NCBI GenBank assembly: GCA_964402975.1
Contig: CAYOEM010000013.1
Location: 10,491 to 74,490, forward strand
Reading direction: 5' to 3'
Length of the DNA stretch: 64,000 nt
DNA from: CAMDKS01 sp964402975
GTDB lineage: Bacteria > Bdellovibrionota_B > Oligoflexia > Oligoflexales > RGVZ01
The translations under genes and the position numbers were made by a program. Below are positions 42,100 to 50,660 of this stretch, piece after piece (positions within the stretch are counted from its first letter, which is position 1; the number at the start of each line of letters is the position of its first letter). The notes under the pieces were generated by a model. That model was not told where the DNA came from, did not search any database, and saw nothing but the letters and a program-made list of their open reading frames with translations.

Positions 42100-42717
42100 A
42101 TGAAGCGTTCGACGATTTTGGTCGCTGCATTTGTTGTTTTCATGAGTAGACCTACCGCAGCGTGGGCCGTGACGATTCTCTGTCTAGGGGATTCATTGAC
42201 AGAAGGGTACGGAGTTGCCAAAAACGAAGCATGGCCATCTGTAGCGGAAAAACAGCTTCGCGACAAGAAACTCGACATCACATTCGTCAATGCAGGGATT
42301 AGCGGCTCAACAACCGCTAGCGCTCAGTCGCGTCTAAAGTGGCATTTCAAATCCAAACAAAAGTTTGATTGGATGATTCTGGCGCTGGGGGCCAATGATG
42401 GGCTTCGCGGCCAAGACGTAAAGGGCATCAAAAAAAACTTAGTTGGTGCGATTGAGGCGGCCCGTAAAGCAGGTGTCAAAAAGGTGATTTTGGCAGGGAT
42501 GCGTATTCCAACCAATTACGGCTCAACTTACGCACGTGATTTTGAAAAAATATATCCTGACATGTCAAAAGACATGAGTCTCCCGCTCATCCCTTTTCTG
42601 CTGGACGGCGTCGCAGCTAAACCTGATTTGAATCTACCTGACGGAATTCATCCTAATGCACGGGGGCATCAAATTATTGGTGGTTTGGTTGCAAAGTTCG
42701 TGGAGGCTCAACTATGA
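42100..42717 (+). CDS. tesA: SGNH-hydrolase arylesterase / lysophospholipase TesA-like
   Basis: The ATG at 42100 has AGGA just upstream, and the product starts with a signal peptide ending at AAWAV. The 205-residue protein has GDSLTEGYG with the nucleophile Ser32, the GANDGL block III near residue 104 and DGIHPNARGH block V near 183. It is a periplasmic esterase acting on acyl esters or lysophospholipids. The ybbA start overlaps its stop (ATGA). tesA and ybbAP are neighbours in Enterobacteria too. Confidence 0.88.
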   Translation: MKRSTILVAAFVVFMSRPTAAWAVTILCLGDSLTEGYGVAKNEAWPSVAEKQLRDKKLDITFVNAGISGSTTASAQSRLKWHFKSKQKFDWMILALGANDGLRGQDVKGIKKNLVGAIEAARKAGVKKVILAGMRIPTNYGSTYARDFEKIYPDMSKDMSLPLIPFLLDGVAAKPDLNLPDGIHPNARGHQIIGGLVAKFVEAQL

Positions 42718-43430
42718 GTAGCTCTGACAAATTGAGTTTTGGAACGTCAAATGATCGCCAGTCAATCATTCTGACGGGGCGCGAGCTGAAGAAATCCTGG
42801 CCCGTTCCAGGTGGTCGGCTTGAGGTTTTAAAGGGCCTGGATATTTCGCTGGCTGCGGGCGAAACGTTGGCGATTATTGGACCAAGCGGCAGCGGAAAAT
42901 CCACTCTTTTAAGTATTTTGGGCACCCTTGATCGTCCAACCTCTGGTGAATTAATTATCGGACAAACCAAAACGGCAAGCCTGTCAGATCATGACTTGGC
43001 TCGATGGCGAGGTCGATCTTTAGGCATTGTTTTTCAGCAATTTCATTTAATGCCGTCTCTTACGGCAGCAGAAAATGTGGCCTTACCTCTTGAGATTGCA
43101 GGAGACGGCGAGGCTTGGAAGAAAGCTATTGATGCGTTAACGGAGGTTGGCCTCAAGGACCGCAGTAAGCATTTACCCCGAGAGTTGAGTGGGGGCGAGT
43201 GTCAACGAGTGGCTATCGCTAGAGCCCTGGTTACAAGGCCGCAATTACTTCTAGCCGATGAACCAAGCGGCAGCCTTGATCCCCATACTGGTGAGCAAAT
43301 TGCGAGTTTGATTTTTGACCTGGCTGCGAAGCACCATATGGCCATGATTCTCGTGACCCATAACATGGACCTAGCGCGCAGGTGTGCTCGAGTTTTGAAA
43401 ATGCATGATGGCCGCCTGGTCGAGTCTTAA
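42714..43430 (+). CDS. ybbA: ABC transporter ATP-binding protein, YbbA/LolD-like
   Basis: The 238-residue protein carries Walker A GPSGSGKST near residue 59, the Q-loop FQQFHLMPSLTAAENV near 105, the signature LSGGECQRVAIARAL near 154 and the DEPSGSLDP Walker B segment near 180. This belongs to the MacB/LolD-type exporter ATPases. It forms a pair with the FtsX-like permease that follows eleven bases later. Located after tesA, it would move or extract a lipid or lipoprotein-type substrate. Confidence 0.92.
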   Translation: MSSSDKLSFGTSNDRQSIILTGRELKKSWPVPGGRLEVLKGLDISLAAGETLAIIGPSGSGKSTLLSILGTLDRPTSGELIIGQTKTASLSDHDLARWRGRSLGIVFQQFHLMPSLTAAENVALPLEIAGDGEAWKKAIDALTEVGLKDRSKHLPRELSGGECQRVAIARALVTRPQLLLADEPSGSLDPHTGEQIASLIFDLAAKHHMAMILVTHNMDLARRCARVLKMHDGRLVES

Positions 43431-43441
43431 GGGTTATTAGA

Positions 43442-46027
43442 GTGTCCCCATCATATCTAGTTAAGTTTTTTCGCATGACGAGCTTAGTTGTGAAACTTTC
43501 GTTTCGCCAGCTCCGGTCGGAAAAGTATTTTGCTATCGCCATGACTGTAAACATGGCGTTGGGTTTGATCGGCTATTTAACCGTGGATGGATTTAACAAG
43601 TCGTTTCTGCGCGAGATAAGTGCCAGAACTAGGCAGATCGCAGGCGGTGACTTGGTTGTTTCGGCCAGGCAGGCTTGGACCGAGAGACATCTTGAACTTT
43701 TATCAAAAAAAATGCCACCCGGGACCACTCAAGCGGAAGAAGTGTCCATGGTCTCCATGATCTCTTATGGTCAAAAGTCGAGGCTTATTGATTTAAGATT
43801 CGTGAGTAGTACGTACCCCCTTTACCAAGGCCTAGAACTGAAAGATAGAGGTCTCGTGCCGCTCGGCAGTGCTAATGAATTAGGTTTAAATCAGGTTTGG
43901 ATTTATAGCGAGTTACAAAGCCAGCTTGGTCTCTCAGTCGGAAGCCGGGTGCGGGTCGGAGATGCGGAGTTTTTAGTTTCGGGTTTAATTGCAGATGATC
44001 CAAGTTCCGGGTCTGGAAGTTTTAGTTTTGCTCCGCGAGTCTATCTTCCCCTTGCAGCAGCAAAGTCCACCAACCTTCTCGGCGTCGGTAGCCGCTCGAT
44101 GTATGTTCTTCGTTATAAGTTACCGGTAGGCATTGATGCTGAGGATCTTGGAGTTCAACTAAAAAAAGCATTTTCCGAATCGTTTCCAGGTGAGGACATC
44201 AGAGCGCGATCACACGGCCAGTCAAGTCAAGAGACTCAGAGACTCTATGCCTACCTGAACGACTACCTTTTGCTGATATCACTCGTTTCACTATATCTAG
44301 CAGCTTTGGGATTTGCTTATTTAGTTAAATCTCACCTTGATTCATCCATTGTCGAGATGGCCATTGTTTCGTCTCTTGGTGGTTCACGACTCATCAGTTA
44401 CGGTGTTTATTTGCTGCAGTGTCTGATCCTCGGAGTTTTTGCCATTTCGTGCGCTACGGTTTTATCGGCTGGGCTTTTGCCGCTGCTGGCCATGGTTATG
44501 AAGCCGTTTGCGGGTGGTATGGAGGATCTTCGCGTATCGGTGCTATCAGGTCTAAGAGCTGGCGGCATGTGCGTAGTAGCCGGGACATTGCTCAGTCTGC
44601 CAAGACTTCTTAAGCTGTGGTCTTTAAATCCCTCGTTTCTATTCCATGAGTCAGCGCAGGCTGGCGACTTAAAACCTTCTAGGGCTTGGCTTGGCGTCAT
44701 CCCAGCAATTTTGGTGCTGTGGTTATCCGCGGTCCTCGAATCAAGATCCTTAAATACAGGAAGCGTATTTGCTGGACTATTTGTTGGTCTAGCGGGGATC
44801 CTGATTTTAGCATCTCTGCCGCTGTCAGCCATGGCGTTACGGTTATCCGCCGTTCCTGGATATAGCTGGATGCTGTCGTTGTCGCTTCGTTTGCTAAGCC
44901 GAAGCCGCGTGGCAACCATTAGCACCTTTGTAGCGCTGGCCATTGGGGCCACTTTAATTAATCTCATACCGCAACTTCGCTCCGTCATATCACGTGAGGT
45001 CACTCGGCCTGACACAAACCTTCCGCAATTGTTTATGTTTGATATTCAAGATGAACAGGTTGAGGATGTGCGTAAATATTTTGATTTGAAGGCAGCAAGA
45101 ATCACGTCCCTTGAGCCCATGGTAAGAGCTCGGCTTGAAAGCATTAATGATGAGCCAGCGAGTTCTCGAAAAATGAATTTTGAGGGGGAGCGCGAAGAAC
45201 AGCAGCGTGATGCTCTCCAGTCAAGAACTCAAAATCTCTCGTTTAGATCAAAACTAAGTGCTGCGGAGGTTTTGGTGAAGGGTGATTTTATATCAACGCC
45301 TTTCACAGGCGAAGGTCTGCCGGCTTTATCCATCGAGGAAGGGTTTGGTCGAAGGGTGGGTGTCGGTATCGGTGACCGTATGACGTTTGATGTGATGGGT
45401 GTGTCTGTGGAAGGCGTGGTGACCAGTCTTCGCCGGGTGCGTTGGACATCGTTTGAGCCGAATTTTATGATTTTGGTTCAGCCAGGCGTCTTGGACGAAG
45501 CTCCAAAGATGTGGGTTGGCAGTGTCTCCAATCTTTCTGAGGGTAGTCTTGATGATGCCATTTCCGGCATCGTTACCATGCATTCAAACATCAGTGTCGT
45601 GGATGTTAAGGCCTCGATTAAGCGTCTGTTGATCCTTATTGATAAGATCAGCGCAGCCGTCGCGGTCGTGGCATGGTTGTCACTTCTTGGGGGCTTTGGA
45701 GTCTTGTTTGCTATTGCCCATGCGAGGTCGACCGAGCGAGAGCACTCCATGGGTCTTTTAAAAGTCCTGGGTGCCACACCACAGGGCGCTCAGATGAGTG
45801 CTCTGCTTGAATATTCGTTGATTGCTGTGTTTGCAGTTATTTTTGGTGTTGGACTGAGTCTGATTATTAGTTGGACGATTGCCGTTTTTATATTAAAGGC
45901 TCCGTGGGGTGTGGTGGAGATGCGCTCGATATTTAATGGCCTCGTTCTTCTGCCCATCACAGTATTTATTGCATGGCTAACAACCAGGAAGGCTGTGAAG
46001 ACGGATATATTAAAGCTGCTCGGCTGA
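43442..46027 (+). CDS. ybbP: FtsX-like ABC permease, YbbP family
   Basis: The 861-residue protein has an N-terminal membrane helix, a large periplasmic domain (about 45-270), three helices, then a second FtsX half with periplasmic domain (about 510-755) and three C-terminal helices ending in TTRKAVKTDILKLLG. This two-module layout with about ten helices is characteristic of YbbP/LolC-like permeases. TAAGGG lies eight bases upstream of GTG 43442. It acts with YbbA. The substrate is unknown. Confidence 0.9.
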   Translation: MSPSYLVKFFRMTSLVVKLSFRQLRSEKYFAIAMTVNMALGLIGYLTVDGFNKSFLREISARTRQIAGGDLVVSARQAWTERHLELLSKKMPPGTTQAEEVSMVSMISYGQKSRLIDLRFVSSTYPLYQGLELKDRGLVPLGSANELGLNQVWIYSELQSQLGLSVGSRVRVGDAEFLVSGLIADDPSSGSGSFSFAPRVYLPLAAAKSTNLLGVGSRSMYVLRYKLPVGIDAEDLGVQLKKAFSESFPGEDIRARSHGQSSQETQRLYAYLNDYLLLISLVSLYLAALGFAYLVKSHLDSSIVEMAIVSSLGGSRLISYGVYLLQCLILGVFAISCATVLSAGLLPLLAMVMKPFAGGMEDLRVSVLSGLRAGGMCVVAGTLLSLPRLLKLWSLNPSFLFHESAQAGDLKPSRAWLGVIPAILVLWLSAVLESRSLNTGSVFAGLFVGLAGILILASLPLSAMALRLSAVPGYSWMLSLSLRLLSRSRVATISTFVALAIGATLINLIPQLRSVISREVTRPDTNLPQLFMFDIQDEQVEDVRKYFDLKAARITSLEPMVRARLESINDEPASSRKMNFEGEREEQQRDALQSRTQNLSFRSKLSAAEVLVKGDFISTPFTGEGLPALSIEEGFGRRVGVGIGDRMTFDVMGVSVEGVVTSLRRVRWTSFEPNFMILVQPGVLDEAPKMWVGSVSNLSEGSLDDAISGIVTMHSNISVVDVKASIKRLLILIDKISAAVAVVAWLSLLGGFGVLFAIAHARSTEREHSMGLLKVLGATPQGAQMSALLEYSLIAVFAVIFGVGLSLIISWTIAVFILKAPWGVVEMRSIFNGLVLLPITVFIAWLTTRKAVKTDILKLLG

Positions 46028-46073
46028 ACGGTATAAAATGTATGTGTTTTGATGATTTTGAAAAGGGGCTTAC

Positions 46074-47045
46074 ATGATAGAAGATAAGGTTTTATCGGTA
46101 GCACAAGCAAGCCGCAAGTTTGAATGGATAGACGTCCAAGCGCCGACTCAGGAGGATTTAAGTGCTATTGGAGCTAAGTATCATTTACCCATTCATCCCG
46201 TGAGAGACTGTCTTGATCCCGAGCACTTTCCAAAGTTCGAGTCATTTGGGACCTTGAATTTTCTCATCGTTAGATCTTATGATTCGAATGCATCCATTGA
46301 GAGCGATACCGTACAAGAGCTGACTCGAAAAATTGCGATTTTTGAGTCAGATGATTTTGTTTTAACAATTCACCGCGGCGATATTCCAAGTTTTAATACA
46401 TTAAAAGACGAGTGGAGGCTTAAAGCCAAGGAGGGTCAGGCTTGTCTCCCTAATCTCATTTTATTAGGGATTTTAAATCATGCGGTTCATTCCTATCAAA
46501 AACCCAACGAAATTAATCGAGACTTGTTGGAAGGTTTTGAGCGGAAAGTGTTTCGGCATGATGGCGATACTTTCGAAGAAGGTTATTTTCTTAAGAGACG
46601 AGCAAGTGCGATCAAACGAATGCTTCGAATGACTGTTGACATGTTGCCAAGACTTTCAAGTCAATATCCTGAGGATGCAAGTTTGATCCAGGATGTTAAA
46701 GAAAATGGAGACCGCTTGTATGCCCACGTGGAAGAGTTTTATGACAATGTGACAAGTCTGGTCGGTTTGCAACTAGCTCTGTCAAATCACCGTCTGACCG
46801 TCGCCAGTTTTAAGACAAATGAAGTGATGCGTATTTTGACGATTTTTAGCGTGTTTTTCATGCCGCTTAATTTAATAACTGGCATCTACGGAATGAATTT
46901 TGAGAATATGCCTGAACTAAAATGGAATTACGGATACTATGGTGCAGTAGCCGGGATGGTTGTGATGACTCTCGCGATCATGGCGTACTTCAAAAGAAAG
47001 GGCGTCTTGGATCCATCGCGTGACGTCAATGCTGAGAACTTCTAG
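46074..47045 (+). CDS. corA: CorA family magnesium/divalent cation transporter
   Basis: The 323-residue protein has a long cytoplasmic helical domain and two C-terminal membrane helices, with the selectivity motif GMNFENMPEL near residue 279 at the end of the first. It forms a pentameric channel for magnesium, cobalt or nickel in the inner membrane. AAGGGG is six bases upstream of the ATG. It overlaps the lgt gene by four bases at the 3' ends. Confidence 0.94.
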   Translation: MIEDKVLSVAQASRKFEWIDVQAPTQEDLSAIGAKYHLPIHPVRDCLDPEHFPKFESFGTLNFLIVRSYDSNASIESDTVQELTRKIAIFESDDFVLTIHRGDIPSFNTLKDEWRLKAKEGQACLPNLILLGILNHAVHSYQKPNEINRDLLEGFERKVFRHDGDTFEEGYFLKRRASAIKRMLRMTVDMLPRLSSQYPEDASLIQDVKENGDRLYAHVEEFYDNVTSLVGLQLALSNHRLTVASFKTNEVMRILTIFSVFFMPLNLITGIYGMNFENMPELKWNYGYYGAVAGMVVMTLAIMAYFKRKGVLDPSRDVNAENF

Positions 47046-47860
47046 TGGTTCGGTCTTGGTGTAATATGCCTTCGTCCAATAATAAGCCCCATAATAACGG
47101 CAAGGCAAAGCCACTGGCCAAGGGTTAATCCTGCGATAAAGCCAATCTGCGGATCCGGCTCTCGAAAGAACTCCACACAAAATCGCGCCGCAGAATATAG
47201 CCCCAGAAATCCAAATGACAGCCAGCCCTTGTGGGCCGACCATCGATTTCTCATCGCAAATAAAATACCGCCGACAAGTAAACCTTCCGCAAACGCTGCG
47301 TAAAGCTGTGATGGATGTCTCGGAGCATCGGCGAATGGACCCGGAAAAATAACCGCCCAAGGAACCGTCGTGACACGGCCGGCCAGCTCACCATTGACGA
47401 AATTTGCTAGGCGTCCAAAGAAAAGAACAAACGGTACGCATAGGGCCACAGGATCGGTGATGGTGAATACACTGATGTTGAATCGTCGCGCAGTCACCAA
47501 TGCAGCAATCGCCAGGCCGATGAAGCCTCCATGAAAACTCATGCCGCCGTTCCAAATGGCAGGTATCTGAGACGGGTTATCTACGTAGTAGGATAGGTTA
47601 TAAAACAGCACGTATCCAAGTCGAGCTCCTGCCACAAGAGCGATCCATCCCCAAAACGAAAAAAAGCGGTAAGCGGTCAGTATTTGGGGTAGGTTTTCTG
47701 GCGGTGTTTTTTTCTCGAGCCACCGCTGACCCATCTGATCAACCCAAATCCACCCTAGGACATAGACCAGCCAGTACCAAGGCAACGCAAAATCGCCCAT
47801 TTTTATGGCATAGGGGCTGATGTCATGCTTGTACCAGTTGGGCGCTACGTCTGGACTCAT
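47042..47860 (-). CDS. lgt: Prolipoprotein diacylglyceryl transferase
   Basis: The 272-residue polytopic membrane protein has the Lgt hallmarks: YVLGWIWVDQ near the N-terminus, SFHGGFIGLA near residue 108 and the signature FGRLANFVNGELAGRVT near 147. It attaches diacylglycerol from phosphatidylglycerol to the lipobox Cys of prelipoproteins. The window has at least seven lipoprotein genes that would need it. Length is normal. Confidence 0.95.
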   Translation of the reverse strand: MSPDVAPNWYKHDISPYAIKMGDFALPWYWLVYVLGWIWVDQMGQRWLEKKTPPENLPQILTAYRFFSFWGWIALVAGARLGYVLFYNLSYYVDNPSQIPAIWNGGMSFHGGFIGLAIAALVTARRFNISVFTITDPVALCVPFVLFFGRLANFVNGELAGRVTTVPWAVIFPGPFADAPRHPSQLYAAFAEGLLVGGILFAMRNRWSAHKGWLSFGFLGLYSAARFCVEFFREPDPQIGFIAGLTLGQWLCLAVIMGLIIGRRHITPRPNH

Positions 47861-48040
47861 TTAATGCATTCTCGCTCATTTTTCTGAGTGTTCTGTGGAG
47901 CTTTTAATATTCTAGCACAGCAGCTCTCGTAACAAATAAATTTCAGGCCATGCCCCAACAAAACGAATTGCGGTTGTATTTGAATTCTGAAAGACTTGAA
48001 CATGAATCTTCAAGACCAACGTCCATCAAGGCTTTAACGT

Positions 48041-48742
48041 TTGCAATCCAGTCATTCCAATTCGAGCCCTAGTCTTATGAGCCAGGTTAACTGGGTGGAG
48101 CTTCACGGCCACCGGGTCGCGGTTTGGGATGCAGGCCTTCAACCAGCTATCGGTGAGCTTGAGGGCCTCGTGTCTTCTGAGGCGCGCAGTAAATCACAGG
48201 GTATGCCACATGATGGTAGACGACGTGAGTGGCTGGCATCCAGAGCGTTATCAAATTTTTTAATTGGCTGTGAGCCCGGTGAAACGGCGATTGGCTATCC
48301 CGTATGGCCAGAGGGCTGGTCTGGCAGCATCACCCACAAAGGTGGCCACGTGGGTCTTTGGGTGATGCAGCATGCGTTTTTTTATGGTGGCGTCGATCTA
48401 GAGTTACTTCGCGAGTTTGAGCCAGGTCTTGCGGAAAAGATCATGAATGACCGGGAAATAATTCTTTCATCAAGATGTATTTCGGCGGGTTCGGGTTCAT
48501 TAGTATTCGCTGCTAAAGAAGCTATTTACAAAGCTCTGTGTCCTCTGGTTGGACGTAAATTCTATTTTGAAGCCGTCTACCTTGACGAGGTGTCTGGTGG
48601 AAGCGGCCAGCATCTTTTGCGCTTTGTGGTCACAGAGACATTGAGTGAGCGTGTGAAAGGTGGTGACCATGTCATGGTCTCCGCTAAAGCCATAAAACTA
48701 AACGGAGTGAAACACTGGTTGGCCCTGGCCTTATTTAGATAG
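48041..48742 (+). CDS. 4'-phosphopantetheinyl transferase, EntD/Sfp-like
   Basis: The 233-residue protein shows the superfamily motifs: SITHKGGHVGLWV near residue 92, GVDLELL near 113 with the magnesium Asp and Glu, and FAAKEAIYKAL near 162. It transfers phosphopantetheine from CoA to carrier proteins, for fatty acid or secondary-metabolite synthesis. The N-terminus is uncertain: TTG at 48041 has AAGG nine bases upstream, while ATG at 48077 (MSQVNW) has none. No polyketide or peptide synthetase gene is in the window, so the partner is elsewhere. Confidence 0.8.
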   Translation: MQSSHSNSSPSLMSQVNWVELHGHRVAVWDAGLQPAIGELEGLVSSEARSKSQGMPHDGRRREWLASRALSNFLIGCEPGETAIGYPVWPEGWSGSITHKGGHVGLWVMQHAFFYGGVDLELLREFEPGLAEKIMNDREIILSSRCISAGSGSLVFAAKEAIYKALCPLVGRKFYFEAVYLDEVSGGSGQHLLRFVVTETLSERVKGGDHVMVSAKAIKLNGVKHWLALALFR

Positions 48743-48786
48743 TGTAGTAGTAACGATACTTGATTAATTGAGAGAAAGATCCAGCT

Positions 48787-50556
48787 GTGTTTATCCGTAA
48801 ATTCTTTTTGATATTCATAGTGCTCGCGGCCTGTGTGACACCGCCTCCGGTCGTCAATTCTCCAGTTAAATTATTTTCATCTGAAGTCCACCAAATCCCA
48901 AGAGACGAGCAAATTCGTAAGTCGCCGGATGGCGCTGTTGCTGCCGCTCACCCCCTAGCATCCCTTGCGGGTGCCAGTATGTTAAAGCGCGGCGGAAACG
49001 CCGTCGACGCAGCCGTGGCGGCGTCATTCGTGATTTCAGTCGTTCGGCCTCAAAGCACCGGTATCGGGGGAGGAGGCTTTTTGCTTTTTCACGATGCAGG
49101 TAAGGCCAAGCAAAAAGTTTTCGATTTTAGGGAAAGAGCCCCCGGCCGTGCGACAGTTGATATGTTTTTGGCGAAGAATGGGGACTACAAGGATCTAAAG
49201 TTTGATGGGATGAAAATTCCAAATCCTGCCGTGGACGGGCATTTATCAGTGGCTGTACCAGGGCTCGTAAAAGGTCTTTTAGAAGTCCATCAACTCTACG
49301 GCAAGCTTGACCGACAAACTGTCATGGCCCCGGCAATAGACATTGCCGAAAAAGGTTTTGACGTCTATCCAGCTTTGGCTCGTGACATTAGAAGTCGGGA
49401 GAGTGTTCTTAAGATTTTTCCGGCCAGTCGCAAGATTTTTCTCCCGAAAGGGCAGCCGTTAAAAGCGGGAGATAGGTTGATACAAAAGGATTTGGCTGTC
49501 ACCTTGAAAGCCATATCCCGCCAAGGAAGCGTGGCTTTTTATGAAGGTGAGATCGCCCAGAAGATCATAGCCGAGATTAAAAAAGGCCAAGGCATCCTCT
49601 CTGCAGCTGATTTAAATTCCTACAAGATGATTGAGCGTATTCCGGTGTCGGGCCACTATCGCAAGAGGCGTATTGTATCGATGCCTCCGCCGTCGTCCGG
49701 GGGCACTCATATTATCGAGATGCTCAACATGCTAGAACCCCATGAGGTTTCGAAAATGAATCCAAGGGGGTCTGAATATTTGCATCTTTTGACTGAAGTC
49801 ATGAGGCGAGCTTTCGCAGACAGAGCGCAGGAAATGGGGGATTCTGATTTCGTGGATGTGCCAGTAGCTCGACTGACATCCAAGACACATGCTTTAAAAT
49901 TGATGGAGTCCTTTAATACAGAACAGGCCACAGACTCTGGCCTATTTAAGAAAGTGGCCTCGGCTGGTGAGTCACCGTCGACGACTCATATTAGTGTGAT
50001 TGACAAATGGGGTAACGCCGTTGCAACAACCCAAACGGTGAATTATTCCTTTGGAAGTTGCGTAGTCGCAGACGGCACAGGAATTGTTTTAAACGACGAG
50101 ATGGATGATTTCACTACCAAGCCCGGAGCCCAGAACGTCTTTGGTTTAGTTACGGGTGACAAGAATAATATCAAGCCTTGGAAGACGCCGCTGTCTAGTA
50201 TGTCTCCGACGTTTGTTTTTGATGAGTTGGGCAAACCATTGATGGCCACAGGATCCCCAGGTGGGCCTAGGATTATTAATGCCACACTACAGTCCATCAT
50301 CAATATTGTGGACTTCAAGATGTCGCCTCTGGAAGCAGTCCATGCGACACGGATCCACCATCAATGGATACCTGATAAGATTTACTATGAGCGCGATAGT
50401 CTGGACACCGACGTCTCAGCCCGGCTGTCTCAGATGGGGCATAAGCTAGACAAAATGGAGGCGATCGGTGATGTGCAAGCGGTCGTCGTCGGATCTGATG
50501 GTGTCCGCATCGGCGTGAGTGATAGTCGTGGGGATGGTCAGCCAGCGGTGCCTTGA
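48787..50556 (+). CDS. ggt: Gamma-glutamyltranspeptidase, lipoprotein form
   Basis: The 589-residue product starts at GTG, with a signal peptide and lipobox LAAC near residue 16, so it is probably membrane-tethered in the periplasm. The Ntn-hydrolase domain starts near residue 40 (AAAHPLASLAGASML). The autocatalytic nucleophile Thr399 lies in STTHISVIDKWGNAV, where the precursor is cut into large and small subunits. GGGGFLLFH and the AVDAAVAASF segment complete the pattern. It hydrolyses glutathione and gamma-glutamyl compounds, supplying Cys and Glu. Confidence 0.94.
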   Translation: MFIRKFFLIFIVLAACVTPPPVVNSPVKLFSSEVHQIPRDEQIRKSPDGAVAAAHPLASLAGASMLKRGGNAVDAAVAASFVISVVRPQSTGIGGGGFLLFHDAGKAKQKVFDFRERAPGRATVDMFLAKNGDYKDLKFDGMKIPNPAVDGHLSVAVPGLVKGLLEVHQLYGKLDRQTVMAPAIDIAEKGFDVYPALARDIRSRESVLKIFPASRKIFLPKGQPLKAGDRLIQKDLAVTLKAISRQGSVAFYEGEIAQKIIAEIKKGQGILSAADLNSYKMIERIPVSGHYRKRRIVSMPPPSSGGTHIIEMLNMLEPHEVSKMNPRGSEYLHLLTEVMRRAFADRAQEMGDSDFVDVPVARLTSKTHALKLMESFNTEQATDSGLFKKVASAGESPSTTHISVIDKWGNAVATTQTVNYSFGSCVVADGTGIVLNDEMDDFTTKPGAQNVFGLVTGDKNNIKPWKTPLSSMSPTFVFDELGKPLMATGSPGGPRIINATLQSIINIVDFKMSPLEAVHATRIHHQWIPDKIYYERDSLDTDVSARLSQMGHKLDKMEAIGDVQAVVVGSDGVRIGVSDSRGDGQPAVP

Positions 50557-50660
50557 GTTATTAAACTCTTACCAGCCTAAAATTTCTTAATCGCGACGGT
50601 TTGCGTTCCATCAGAGGGAAGCCGAGATGGGTAACCTAAGCAAAGCATACCGGAGCGGTT

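Noticed and set aside
44407..45015. A 202-codon minus-strand frame inside ybbP
   Set aside because: The plus-strand permease has a continuous membrane pattern. The opposite frame gives a Ser/Arg-rich sequence with no signal or motif.
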